Shown: positions 1 to 10,595 of the stretch, piece by piece
How positions within the stretch are numbered: the first letter of the stretch is position 1
Layout of the letters: every line of letters begins with the position of its first letter
DNA from: Plenodomus lindquistii
Lineage: Eukaryota; Ascomycota; Dothideomycetes; Pleosporales; Leptosphaeriaceae
Direction: 5' to 3'
Length of the DNA stretch: 64,000 bases
Assembly: GCA_025504975.1 (NCBI GenBank)
Contig: JANUWI010000020.1
Span: forward strand, 372,001-436,000
Program-made: the position numbers and the translations under genes
Notes under the pieces: model-generated
Database searches by the model: none
What the model saw: only the letters and a program-made list of their open reading frames with translations
What the model was told of the DNA's origin: nothing

Positions 1-775
1 GGCAAGTCACCGGCTTGCTGTTACGATCACAAACCATATTCCCCCGGATCTGAAATGGTTGACGATCTCCAGCGTTGGTACAGTGGCGATGGTAAGCATG
101 TTTGCAACGGGCACAGGTGACGAAGCCTGTAAGAACTTCGCCGGAGCACAAATGCTTAGTGCAAACGCCACAGTGCCGATACTGAGCACGTTCCGATCCG
201 TCCTCCTCTATTATTGACCGAGTGAATTGCTCTGCTAGCAGAAATACTGGTGAGGTGCTTGCAGTGATCGACGACGAGTGGGGGTGTTCGCTATATTGTT
301 CGAATGGCATGATAGCCCATTCAGGAAGCTCTTGTTTCTCAACACCCGATATGTCGAAAAGCTGCCTCCGATCCATGGTGAACTCATTCTTGGCTGACCA
401 GCCTTGAAAGTACTCGGTACCAATTGTCTGAGTGGGTCTCATCAAAACACCTATGAGGATATTGCTCTCTTCGTGTATAATTTGTACGATTCCAGCAGAT
501 GAGGTTCCTGGAAGATACTCGTCGCTGTATGACAAGTCTGCTAGTAGCGGCACATGGTAATACTGCCGCTTTCGTCCGACGAGCTTAGCCTCAACATCGT
601 AAACACCTGTTTCAACTCGAGGAGCAGGTTTAGACAGCTTTGGCCTAGGTATTCGACTTTTGCGCTTCTTGACTGCGGGACGAACGCCAGCTGCTTCAGA
701 GGACTTGTGTGATCGAGTGGCGGTGGAGGCAGATCGCAAGACCGGGATTTTGGAATTCCTGGTAAGACACACCAT
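1..775 (-). CDS. BAH/PHD-like zinc-finger protein (partial, runs off left edge)
   Basis: On the minus strand an uninterrupted frame begins at an ATG (775-773) and reads 258 codons to the window edge without a stop; an in-frame TAA lies farther upstream. Residues 31-50 are basic (KKRKSRIPRPK). Residues about 59-160 resemble a bromo-adjacent-homology fold, with the segment GVLMRPTQT and then a WSAKNEF stretch. Residues 202-258 form a PHD-type finger: C202-x2-C205-x15-C221-x2-C224-x4-H229-x2-C232, then C249 and C258, with the last ligand probably beyond the edge. BAH-PHD proteins are known chromatin readers (Neurospora EPR-1 is one), so nuclear histone binding is the likely role; this is inference. 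The start could lie in an earlier exon, because a CTTACCAG acceptor-like sequence occurs just inside the frame. The coding reading is secure, the BAH assignment moderate. Confidence 0.72.
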   Translation of the reverse strand, partial: MVCLTRNSKIPVLRSASTATRSHKSSEAAGVRPAVKKRKSRIPRPKLSKPAPRVETGVYDVEAKLVGRKRQYYHVPLLADLSYSDEYLPGTSSAGIVQIIHEESNILIGVLMRPTQTIGTEYFQGWSAKNEFTMDRRQLFDISGVEKQELPEWAIMPFEQYSEHPHSSSITASTSPVFLLAEQFTRSIIEEDGSERAQYRHCGVCTKHLCSGEVLTGFVTCARCKHAYHRHCTNAGDRQPFQIRGNMVCDRNSKPVTC

Positions 776-3640
776 AGCTGTGAGGAGACTACCATATGTC
801 AGCCATCGAGATGTGCTATCAGGGACTTCTTGTGACCTGGCACCTTAGTAAACTGATCTGATTCGAGAAGCAAAGGTTTAAACACTTTCGGGAACTGTCC
901 GTGTTACGGAAGAGTCTACAAGACAGACGTCGAGGCCTTCCTACTATGTATTTGAGGAGATACACAATTAAGACAGTTTGAGGGACGTAACGTCGGACGG
1001 GTGACAAACCTGCGGAAAACACAGATGATCAAGATCCAAGACGTGCGTTGTAGGATTTACAGAGTGCGCCAATGCGCCGTGCACCCCACGCTTCTTCCCT
1101 TATCCCCTGCCAGTACCCCTGTCTACACACAATTAGTAATTACATCATGAACAGAACGTTAGCCTCGGGCTACTGGAGATCTCAGCCAATACCTTCACCT
1201 TCCTCAGCTTCTGCCCGCGGTATTCCAGCCATGAACAGGGCCTAATCTGTGGCCGAGTTCACACTGTGTCACTTGCAAGGGCCGTGACAAGGTATTAAGA
1301 GCTTACAGATGTACAATATCGTACATGGGAAAAGAAATTACTCCTCAGGGATAAAGACAACTAAGACAAGGGGTTGGCACTACCACCAGTAAGCAAGCGC
1401 TACTTCTTTTACGCCTCTTCTGCGCAAGAAAAAGATATTATCTTTAGGAGAATGATCTCCCAAGGGTAAAGCCTACGCCCACATAGTTTCTGCAGTAAAG
1501 TCCTCAAATTTCCAAGAGTTGCTGGAGTTGTAGACAAGAACGTATTTAATTATTAGGGTTCTGCGCTGATTCCGAGGCCAGCAGGGTGTGATTGTGTTTA
1601 TCAAAGTATACCATTACAAAAATTACCAAGCTGATTACTCATGGTACACCATATAAGTTATTTGCTGGCCGAAAACTGTATCCTACTCCAGTAACGGATG
1701 TACGTAGGCAAAAGCTCCCACATAACAGACAATACTCCTTTAACCCCATAAAGACTTGATGACTATATCTAGCATAGATCTACTCTAGCAACGTAGCAAC
1801 TACTAGAAGGAAGCAGATGTTGCACTCCACAATCACAGGCAGGTCAGGCCACTGAGTGGCTGATCTCACGAGGATTACCTACCATGTTGTCGAAGTCGTC
1901 AGGTCGCGATCTCGCGAAACCGGACAGTGACTTTAGCTAACTAGGACGCCCATCTAGTAATTGACAGCTACATACATAGTACCTTGTGAATGATCGAAAT
2001 GCCTGTTAGGTGGACAATTAACATCTCCCAGGAGCCTGGGCCTGCAGTCAACTAGGGTATGGGTCCGGATCCATGCCGACACTAGTCTCCACAGCCACAG
2101 CCTGCAGCCAAGACACTAGCTTGCGCGCAACTAGATATCCTTGTCTTCGATTTATAGTCTACAGGGCACCCTTGCTAGTAGTCGGATAGACGCCAAAGCA
2201 GCCGGTAGTTTAGTGTGTCCAGTGTCCACCCAACCTTAGTCCAACGTCCCACCAAACTTCGCTCAACGATACCTGCACCTTCTCCCATTCGAGCCTTTTT
2301 TGTGGTTTCCTCTTCCGTATCTCTGCAAAGCTATTCAAATCTCATTCTAGGTGTCTGGTCTGGCAGGAGGAAGTGTTGTTCGGGTCTCGAGGTGAAGACT
2401 GAGATGACAATTAGCGCGAGTCTGGGTGCACATTACCCCCTTATGTCCTCAATTGGCCGGCGAAGTGTACCATGATCCTAGTCAGATCCAGAACCTGCAG
2501 GATATCGCAATCCGATTAGCGTTGCAAGATCCCCTGGGATAATGCGGACAGGCTCACAGTATCGCACACAATATCTGCCGTCCCAAGTAATCAAGTTGCC
2601 TTTTCAATTTCAGTGTAAAACGGCTGGTGATGAGCGATCTTCCAGCTAGGCACTACATGCGCTACAACTTACATGTGTTGCAAGACTCCATACTGTGCTA
2701 ATAGACAACACAATACGCCTTACCCCCATAGGTACATAGTGTTTATACACGGGACGTTGCACATTGCTGTCAACCAAGATTCAAGGCCTAGTGCAGTGCA
2801 TTAATGCAGAATCATTCCTGCGGTAAGTATTGAACGAAAGGGATGATTGATTAGCACGAAGCCACGAGTCGTGATATTTGAACGAATCCTCGATAAAACT
2901 CACCATATGCTACCTGTCAGAGATAATGATCATCTGACCACAACGTGTAGAATCAAGCTGTCGCCGCAACGCGGCAGTCAGGAGGCTGCAGCTGTAGCCA
3001 ACAATACAGGTTTCAATGCACATCCATAGGCAAATTCGAGCCGCCATGCAACTGGTCTAAGTGTCAAGATCCGCTCGGAGGAGCCTGCTGTACCCCGAGG
3101 CCGCAATCATTCAGAGTGATGTGCACAGGTTGATGACTCGATCGGCCAGTTTCCCGACTTGCAGGTCAAATACTCAGGGGGACATCTCATGGCACTGAGT
3201 TCTGGAAAGTTTGCGAACGACATAACTTGGTTGCGGACATGGTGAGATGACCGTATTCTTTTGAGGGCAGTTTTAATCCACAAGCCATCCTCGCAAGACG
3301 GATTTACTTTGGATAGCAAAGCTTCCAGGGCACTGTCGCACCATCAGGCGTCTATCATCGCCACTTTTTGTAGGTGACAGAGCCCCACCAGACACTCAGT
3401 TCCAGCCTGCTGCAGTAGTGATGGTTTCACGGGCTGGCCGCGGAGTGACAGGTCTGAGCCATTGCGACCTTGACGCCGAGCACCAATGTTTATCCCTGTG
3501 TGCCAACAATGCGCACTGCATTTGGTCAGTGTCATTGCCTATCGGCCTCTTGCTAAGCTAAAAAGAGATTGCTTATGATGTTCTAGTTCAGCCTTTCTAT
3601 TGCACACAAACCTAAGCATTGTCTACATTATTGCGCATGT
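776..3640. other. No gene recognised (decayed intergenic sequence)
   Basis: About 2.9 kb with balanced base composition and frequent stops in all frames. The short frames at 2215-2475, 2847-3029, 3107-3319 and 3344-3535 overlap others or show no domain, low-complexity or codon signal I can use. The promoter of the minus-strand finger gene should lie in the first few hundred bases, but I see no distinct element. Confidence 0.5.
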
Positions 3641-3696
3641 GTGAACACTGACAATTATCTTGCATACCATACCCACATCAGGTCCATCAACAATCT

Positions 3697-4602
3697 ATGG
3701 AGATTGTCAAGTCTACAGATCCGTACGCTATGGCATCAGCAACTTACAGCCCTCCCTCACATTGGAGCGAAAACGACAGACAACGCTTTGAATCCATTTC
3801 TGAGAAGTGGGGCCACGACTGGCTGGATCGTGTGAGGGAGAAGTCATCGAAGAGAGTCCAATTCCCTGCTTCTGCTGAGCTTTTCTGTCAGGTTGCTTTG
3901 CATTTCAACCTTGGCAGAGAGCGCTTCTGCAGCGAGATGAGACGCTTCGATAAACCAGCAATGACCATCTACGTTGCACAATTACAGGAAAAAGAGCAAG
4001 CCAATAGCCAGGAACACACGTTACCAGACACGTTACCAGACACGTTACCAGACACGTTACCAGACACGTTACCAGACATGTTACCAGACACGTTACCAGA
4101 CACGTTACCAGACACGTTACCAGACACGTTACCAGACACGTTACCAGACACCGAGGGGAACGAATGGCTTAGGTCGTTGCCTAGCGAGGCGCTAAAGAGC
4201 AAGGAAAGGCATACAGCAGCCGGCCAGAATTTATTCTCCACGAACCGATTTCTCGAATCATCACCACCAGACACGGCTAGATTGATTGCTCCCAAATTAG
4301 CCTCGCCGCACAAGAAGCCTCGTTCTTCTCGAAAGAAACAAGTGATCCCAGCCGTTCACTCTTCCCATTCGATGAGCAACTACAGACCCAGCCCCAGGAG
4401 CATCAACGATGATGACTGGTTGATGCGCAAGTTCGAAAAAGCTAAAGCATTGTATGAAGAATCGACACGTAGCATGGAGGAGCTGGAACAAGAGTATAAA
4501 CGCCTGGAACGTGAGCAAAAAAAACACGAAAAGGATATGGATCGATATAAATCGTGGGCAGAAGTGGAAGAGAAGAGTTCACAGCAGGTACATAATACGT
4601 AG
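3697..4602 (+). CDS. Hypothetical protein with 11 LPDT repeats and C-terminal coiled coil
   Basis: A 301-residue frame starting at ATG 3697 (a second ATG lies at 3730). Residues 1-105 are a mixed charged region without a domain I recognise. Residues about 109-152 are eleven tetrapeptides LPDT (one LPDM) encoded by a 12-bp minisatellite. Residues 153-235 are Ser/Arg/Lys-rich with an SSRKKQ patch. Residues about 240-295 are Lys/Glu-rich with heptad-like spacing and probably form a coiled coil. The TAG stop (4600-4602) falls in the first bases of a dispersed repeat starting at 4596, so the C terminus may have been set by that repeat. No signal peptide or membrane segment is visible. Function unknown. 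Unit number is likely to vary between strains. Confidence 0.6.
   Translation: MEIVKSTDPYAMASATYSPPSHWSENDRQRFESISEKWGHDWLDRVREKSSKRVQFPASAELFCQVALHFNLGRERFCSEMRRFDKPAMTIYVAQLQEKEQANSQEHTLPDTLPDTLPDTLPDTLPDMLPDTLPDTLPDTLPDTLPDTLPDTEGNEWLRSLPSEALKSKERHTAAGQNLFSTNRFLESSPPDTARLIAPKLASPHKKPRSSRKKQVIPAVHSSHSMSNYRPSPRSINDDDWLMRKFEKAKALYEESTRSMEELEQEYKRLEREQKKHEKDMDRYKSWAEVEEKSSQQVHNT
4021..4152 (+). repeat. 12-bp minisatellite, 11 units
   Basis: Eleven head-to-tail copies of TTACCAGACACG, exact except unit 5 (C to T) and the last base of unit 11. The period is a multiple of three, so every frame is open on both strands: LPDT in the coding frame, YQTR in another forward frame, and GNVS on the reverse strand. 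The reverse-strand 114-aa and forward 73-aa frames here are by-products of this. Confidence 0.95.
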
Positions 4603-4766
4603 GCCTGTCAGACGCGAAGACTACGGCTGAGAGTGCTTTGGGGAAAGTCTTACAATCAAATATGTTTACAGTGTACACAATGCTTAGTGGATCATAGAGA
4701 TAGCGCATATAGAGGTGGCATGTGTAGAGGTAGTATACATAGTATATATAGAGGTGTTCTTACAGG
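4596..4766 (-). repeat. Dispersed repeat R1, copy 1 (short)
   Basis: Begins TACGTAGGCCTGTCAG and continues through a segment matching, in inverse orientation, 8720-8885 and 14290-14488, including the block TCTTACAATCAAAT and the AGAGGTGGCATGTG-type run. It lacks the half of the repeat that carries the short coding start in copies 2 and 3. It directly abuts, and supplies the stop codon of, the LPDT-repeat gene. Confidence 0.75.
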
Positions 4767-5192
4767 TACTTACTACCGTATAAAGCGATTACAGTGAAGC
4801 AGATAACATTTCACACATCGCTCGGGAGCATGACGTTCGCAGCGTGTCGACATACCAATTGTTCTTATGTATCAGTATTGAGGCAAGTATGTGCTCGCAC
4901 GATTGAGCTGATATGGGCAGCATCTGCCTCCACAATGCGGCTTATCCGCAATCTGGCCGCGAACTGAAGTAGAAAACAGATCCATGACGTAGATTGCTGC
5001 GCTGATGTACTCAAGCGCTTCGGTGGAAGCAAAGTCACCGTACATTGTCACTGGGCTCTCAGGCGAGCGAATTGGTTGAACAGAGACCCATCTCTCACGT
5101 GACTGCGAGATCACCACAAAGTGCTACCTAGGTACTTCGTATGAGGACTAACGCACGGCCTACTCAAGTGGATGTCGAATGGCCATGCATCC
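4767..5192. other. No gene recognised
   Basis: Short spacer. The 81-aa reverse frame at 4872-5117 has no recognisable features and no repeat or RNA signal is seen. Confidence 0.4.
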
Positions 5193-5350
5193 GATGCTAC
5201 TCCAACTCGATGCTACTCCAACTCGATGCTACTCCAACTCGATGCTACCACAAAAATGTCGGACACCTTGGCGCGCTAATACCCTTTCTGGTGTCCGAAA
5301 TCTTTTGTCGTAGGGGTGCTACTCCAACTCGACGCTACTCCAACTCCTCC
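5193..5350 (+). repeat. 16-bp tandem repeat split by a palindromic insert
   Basis: About three copies of the 16-bp unit CGATGCTACTCCAACT lie at 5193-5250, and two variants at 5318-5347. Between them is a segment with inverted repeats TCGGACACC (5259-5267) and GGTGTCCGA (5290-5298), a perfect 9-bp match that extends imperfectly outward. This looks like one array interrupted by a small inverted-repeat insertion. A 175-aa frame (5141-5668) reads through it, but nothing supports it as a gene. Confidence 0.7.
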
Positions 5351-5954
5351 CATCGATCGCCACTCAAAAACGAGCGGCTCATGCTGTCGCTCGATGAAGA
5401 GCGGCTTCTCGGCTCCGCCTCTTGCCAAGGCTGCCAGCCCCTTGAATTTACAGGTGGCCTGACTGTGGGCAGTTGCCGCGCGTCGTGCGTTGCGAGGTGG
5501 CTCAAGCGGAAATTGCGATGCGCGAGCTTTGATGGCCCCACCGGAGGGATATCGGCGTTATGGATAGCGACGGCCAGAATTCGGCTGGCATGTGTGCCGA
5601 TTCTATCGCCTTGCATTAGCGTTATTTTCACACATGGTTGTTGGGATCGAGACATCATGTTGAGGTAGGGATGGCATTGACTGGGTGTGTCTAAGCCGTT
5701 AAGAAGCTAGTTGAGTATTATATTTTACACCCGTACTTACAGCTGTACTGCTCAGATGTCGCCTGGGCTCTATTTTCTGCAGTAAACCAGCTTCTGCGAC
5801 GAGTTCAAATATGACTTCTACGGTCTATGTCCCTGGCGCGGCGGGTACCTATGGCAGTAGTAAAGCTGCCGCTACAAGGACGTCGGTGGCTTTTCACAAC
5901 GTGGATATCATCTCAAAATCGCGTATATAATATCTCACAACGCGTAGATTTTCT

Positions 5955-6172
5955 ATTTAGTGGCAATAGTGGTAGTGGTAGTGGTAGTGGTGGTGGTGAA
6001 GCTCGCGTGTTATAAACGCGTATCCATGACGCTTATATCATACACCTATTTTCCACGATACGGGTCATCTTGAAGCGCTTGAATTCTCTGTTGGTAAGGA
6101 TAGTGGCAGTGGTAGTAACGGTGGCAGCGGCGATGGTGGTGGTGGTGGTAGCGGTGAAGGAGGAGGTGGCTA
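5955..6172 (+). repeat. GGTAGT/GGTGGT simple repeats
   Basis: Two trinucleotide-rich patches, 5963-6000 (AGTGGT repeats) and 6104-6170 (GGTGGT/GGCAGC-type). They are low-complexity DNA and encode Gly/Ser runs in one short frame. Confidence 0.7.
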
Positions 6173-6442
6173 AGGAATGGTGCAGGTCGCGCGCTGGGGT
6201 AGTGTATTAATCATGTGATTTGCCACGAGTGATTACCTAACCTCTTGCTGTTAGACGCAGACACGTGATTGACGCACATTCCCTGGGACCTGTAGAAAGC
6301 TGATTTCTCGGCTACTTTAGCGCTGCATTGTAGATGACTGGTCACATACCTTGGCATACGTGCTCTGTACCACTAACTTCATGACAGTTTAGACACACCC
6401 CTCCGAAACAGCCCAGATCATTCAGCGAGATGGCACCTCCAT

Positions 6443-6470
6443 CCCCCCCCCCCCCCTCCCCGCCCCAGGC
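6443..6470 (+). repeat. Poly-C tract
   Basis: A run of fourteen cytosines followed by interrupted C tracts, directly before the Tc1/mariner relic. It may mark the broken edge of that element. Confidence 0.8.
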
Positions 6471-7030
6471 CGTACAACGCTGTATCAGATGCTCAAGGAT
6501 GATGGCCTCACCAATTACCGCTGCAAAACAAGGCCTGAACTCACTCGCGCGCATGATCTTAGTCGCCTAAAGTGGCGCCGGGAGTACAACAGAAACTTCG
6601 CATGGGGGAAGTACACGCTCAAGTTCTTAGATGAGTGCTCATTTGAGAGAGTATTTGGCCAAAAACTGGAGTGGGCGTTCCGCTACAACTACGGTAAATG
6701 GAAGCTGAACATCATCCACGAGTCCGCTACTCGTAAGGGGCCGGTTCAGATGATATGGGGTGCCATATGATTGGATGAACGTGGGAGCCTCGTAAGAGTC
6801 ACCTGGTGATAATGAAGCGTGATCCTGATGCCGCGCGCAATGGATATACAGCCAAAAGTTGCATTGGTACGTTAGAAGAGCTCTTACCCAACTGGTGTCA
6901 TTCAGAGCTGTTTATGCACGATAACGCGTCCATCCACGCTGCCTGGGTAACTCATGAGTTCATCGCCGAACACCACATCACCCCTATCGAATGATGGCCA
7001 CCGTACTCACCGGATCTCAATCCAATCAGC
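6468..7030 (+). pseudogene. Tc1/mariner-type transposase relic
   Basis: Fragments of a DD34D-type cut-and-paste transposase. Residues encoded from 6468 read GRTTLYQMLKDDGLTNYRC, typical of the end of the helix-turn-helix region, followed by the start of the catalytic domain (LKFLDECSFE carries the first Asp). After a stop at 6768-6770 the frame changes. From 6806 the DDE_3 part resumes with MHDNASIHAA (second Asp), and an in-frame TGA (6992-6994) sits just before WPPYSPDLNPI, the highly conserved end of the family. The N-terminal domain and terminal inverted repeats are not visible. Disabled by a frame change and at least two stops. The family is secure from the WPPYSPDLNP signature. Confidence 0.85.
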
Positions 7031-8313
7031 CGTCAATACGGTACCTCGATTGCGCTAAACACGCTTGAAGCCCACGATTAACAACTACAGGCCAACTGAG
7101 CTAGCGCATACTCCTACCGTAACATTGTCAGTCGTTACGTCCGCGAAAGATAGCCCTACTTTGCTCCTCGTTCCTTTCCGGAGCCGCAATGTCTATCTCT
7201 ACGACACCCACGCTGAGCCTGACGGTCGGCTCCTCCAGATGGTGCTGCACTGCGCGTCCGCGCTAGATGTATGTTTTGGTCGTGAGGAGAACGACGCCTT
7301 CACATGTGGCTTGAACTGGGGAATACGGCGATGGATACTGGTATCGCTTCGGGATGCAGTCGTGAAGAGGAGGACGAAGCAGTACCACAAGTTTTCGGCG
7401 AGTGTGCAGATAATCAATTTCTCGTGTGATGGAAAGTTTGTTGCGGTTGTTGTCAGCGCGAGCTTTGAGGACGGCGTTGACGATGTGCCTGATGAAGAAG
7501 CACATATTAGAGGCAGAGTCGATGTTGATGTTGATGTTGATGTTGTTAGTAGGGGGGAGAAAGCAGTGGTGTAGTAAGGGAAGCTTGAGTTAATGAACAG
7601 CAGAAATCCTAGGAAGCGGTAGAAGTGTTCACGAGAAGAGGAAGATGGGCGAAGGAGAATTAATTATAACAATATCCATACGCTGTTGTTCCGCACCAAC
7701 AGCATAGACAACAAGCAAAATGCTCCTTAGTCCGCGGATCTATTAAGAAATGTCGCAATATGCAGCTACAATGTTGTGACAAAGGCAGTAAATTTTAGTG
7801 GCGCGTTTGAAGATGTTCCAGTAGTTAGAATCAGCCCAAAATCATAGAATGTTGGCAGAAATGATTGTGTGGGCATGTCCCCAAATGTCAGGCGTTGCTC
7901 AGCTTGTGATCTAGCAAAACCCAGCTCATCAAAGAACAGTGCAGCAATAGGGTTTCAGCCGTGCGAACCGAAATTCGGCGGTTCTACGTCATTCGCAGTG
8001 GAACATCACTGTTATGGAACGGCGAACAGAGGCAAAGTTAGAGAAAGTCCCATTTCCTTAGATTTCAAACCTCTGTGAGCCATATATCACCACGATCATG
8101 TCTGCTATTGCGTCATATCATCTTTGACAGTGGACAAAGTCTTTCCCCTGGAAGAGGATCGTTGCATGCACTGGATCAAAAGCTCGCGAAAATCATCGCT
8201 CGGATTGACCCGCTACATGATTAGCGTAAGGCACGACTCGTCGCATCACAGCTACTGTTACCGCTCAGAGCAGAGGAAGGGGATGAAACTGGCCTGAATT
8301 GTGTCCTCTTGGC
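7031..8313. other. No gene recognised; one doubtful ORF
   Basis: A 169-aa forward frame (7065-7574) overlaps two reverse frames and ends in a (GATGTT)n run at about 7519-7543 that encodes DVDVDVDV. Its start falls directly after the transposase relic. I see no domain, so I do not call it a gene. The rest is unassigned. Confidence 0.4.
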
Positions 8314-8712
8314 CTAGCTTGCCCACTTTGATGCATGTTGTGTCGTTGCTGAGGTTGTTGTCGTAGCTCTTGGTGGAGGGGCAGCGGGCGACCTTACTTG
8401 GAGCACGGATGGCGATGTTTTTTCCGTCACTGATGATTGTTCGAGGATGGATGGGAGGTTGCGCAGATAGCCGTCGATCGGCGTCTGGAAAAAAGCGTGA
8501 GATATGAGAAAATTGGGATTGTGTAGCACTTCCGTCGGTGTTGGCGGTGGTGTAGCGGCAAAGGCTGTCCTTCGGGGCGGGTTTGACGCTGATTGCTTCC
8601 GAAGGAAGCTCTTACAATCAAATCGGCTGTAGGGGGGCTTTGAAATAGTAGGAGCAGAACTTTCTATTCGTGGATAGAGCGGATCTGTGATTGGCAGGGA
8701 GGTTGACATCAT
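8314..8712 (-). CDS. Hypothetical small protein beginning MMSTSL
   Basis: A 132-residue minus-strand frame, Pro/Ser/Thr-rich, without a recognised domain. Its first 40 codons (MMSTSLPITDPLYPRIESSA and on through PPYSRFDCKSFLRKQ) lie inside dispersed repeat R1. The same start, with a few substitutions, is encoded by R1 copy 3 at 14273-14140, where it stops after 44 codons. Conservation of an open start in two diverged copies suggests that the repeat contains, or came from, a real gene 5' end. A TTTTTTCCAG sequence near 8483-8492 could be an intron acceptor. Function unknown. Confidence 0.35.
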   Translation of the reverse strand: MMSTSLPITDPLYPRIESSAPTISKPPYSRFDCKSFLRKQSASNPPRRTAFAATPPPTPTEVLHNPNFLISHAFFQTPIDGYLRNLPSILEQSSVTEKTSPSVLQVRSPAAPPPRATTTTSATTQHASKWAS

Positions 8713-8885
8713 TGTTGGTAATTACTACAGTACACGTGCTACCTCTACTACCTCTACACGTATTGCTACCTCTACACGTGCCACCTCTATAACACCAAGC
8801 ACTGCGTGCACGTAAATATATTTAATTGTAAGACTTCCTCGGAAGCACTCTCAGCCGTAGTCTTTACGCCTGACAGACCTACGTA
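8593..8885 (+). repeat. Dispersed repeat R1, copy 2
   Basis: Matches 14154-14488 over almost its whole length: starts TTGCTTCCGAAGGAAGC, ends CTGACAGACCTACGTA. Internal inverted repeats pair the left segment (GCTTCCGAAGGAAG, then CTCTTACAATCAAAT) with the right segment (GTAAGACTTCCTCGGAAGC), so it could fold like a MITE. Equally it may be a duplicated gene 5' region, since it carries a 40-codon open start on the minus strand. Confidence 0.8.
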
Positions 8886-10595
8886 ATCGAAGACGATGAG
8901 ACGGCTGCAGATTTGGCTGGGGAGGGCGGAATGAGTGAAGCTAGATTGTGATGAACTGTTGTTGGGGTTGTCGGTGTCAAATGTATGTGTACGATGGGAC
9001 AGAGGGAGGATGGAGGCTGCTGTCGGATGAAATTATGCGAACGAGTTGTGTTCTTCGTATGATAGCATGTAGCCGTTCTTGCTCCTTACTACTATTGCAG
9101 CACACTTGGGGTCGTCGACTGAAGACATTGATAAGCCCGACCAAGCAGAAAGCAATCTTCGCAAGCCCCATTCGAAATAAGCCCAACTCAGTTGTCGCAA
9201 CCGCGGCGAATGATCCAACTAGATGTGTGCGGCAGTCATCACATTCGGCCTGGCCAGCGGCGCGGGCCCCTCGAAAAGCCTGAATGAGCAGCAACAGGGT
9301 GTGGTTGGCTTGAGACTCCAGTCGCGAGAATGTTGCTACTCGGGCGCACAATAGTGCGTCGTTGCCAGTGATGATGGTAGCGCGGAGATGGCTTGTTAGG
9401 GAAAGTCTGGAGACCGATGCCTTGGTTGACTCCAGCAAGCGCGTGGTGTATGGCAATGGCCATCTGAAGGTTGTGTTGCTGTTCACTGTAGCTACTGCCT
9501 CGCCTGCGCCGCAGTGGCTGCCTCTGGCGTGGGTGTAAGCATACTACCCGATTAGGATTAGCACTATAGCTAATAAGGAGCTCTGCCGAGCTCCTCATCC
9601 ATCTCTCAATCAATACTTTCTACCTTGTACAACTTCAGGTCGTGCATGGTGATGAGCCTGAGACAGAGGATCGCAACGCCTGTCTGATATTAGTGAAAGC
9701 CCTGTAACAAAGGTAAGAATGGCCAAAAACGAACCTACCTAGGTAGGTACGCCAAAACAGTAACACGTGATCTCCAAAACGCCCAGAGATTAGCTTCGTG
9801 TCGCCCACCGATCAGCGCTGCCCGAATCCTTGCGTTGATCGTCACTACCGCCTCCGCCGCCAGCGCTGCGACGATGGCTTGCAGAGCAGAAAAGAACAAC
9901 AGTGCACATGATGAGGGAGGCGCCGATGCGGGAGATGTGGATTAGGCAGGACACGTGGATGAGATTCGAGAAATGCGGAAAGCTGAGAAATGGGTGAAGT
10001 TCGTGATGTGCAGAGGCTTTGTGTACCTAGCTCAAGGACGAAGAACGAAAAACCACCATTGTCCAATGCTCGGCCGCTCCGTTTGGCGTTATTTACCGCC
10101 TACGCAAGGAAGCTCGACTTCACATCATACCCTGACGCATGGCTGATACAATTACGCCACTACTATTGGTGTCCTCTGGTAAAACGACTGCACGCAATTT
10201 TGCAAAGCTCGAGTCCTGCGCCTACCACAGGCTATACCAACGGGAACCTTCACTTACCATTCTGCGTACACCGGTCTCGCTTTGCGAGAACGACTATTGC
10301 GGTCAGTCCGACGAATAAAGGGTTGCGTTACGTAGAAAGACACATCACTTTCGCCCTCAGAGGACCACTGAAGCGCATAAGGCGTCCGCTTGAAGCCATC
10401 TCTTCTGCAGGGACCTGACCTACTCACATGTTTCTCCCTATCTCCTGCCTACAGCCCATAGGGCACTCCTGTCATTCGAATCCTTAAGCCCCACAGCTCT
10501 TGCCAAACTCTACCATGTGCGTAGCCACTGTGCACGTACTCCAAACTGAAACTTTGACCGCCATACTGACAATTTGCAGAACTAATCGTACTACC
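8886..10595. other. No gene recognised
   Basis: Contains overlapping frames on both strands (8948-9283 +, 8977-9486 -, 9239-9613 -, 9990-10418 +) with no domain I can name; at most one could be real and none stands out. A perfect 16-bp palindrome ACCTACCTAGGTAGGT lies near 9735-9750. Confidence 0.4.

Noticed and set aside
541..795. 84-aa minus-strand ORF
   Set aside because: It is in a different frame from, and overlapped by, the much longer finger-protein frame that reaches the window edge.
4021..4152. CRISPR-like array
   Set aside because: Units are contiguous with no spacers, and the genome is eukaryotic.
3969..4313. 114-aa reverse ORF of GNVS repeats
   Set aside because: It is the reverse translation of the 12-bp minisatellite in the LPDT gene.
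5141..5668. 175-aa ORF as a gene
   Set aside because: It reads through a tandem repeat and a palindromic insert, with a competing reverse frame and no domain.
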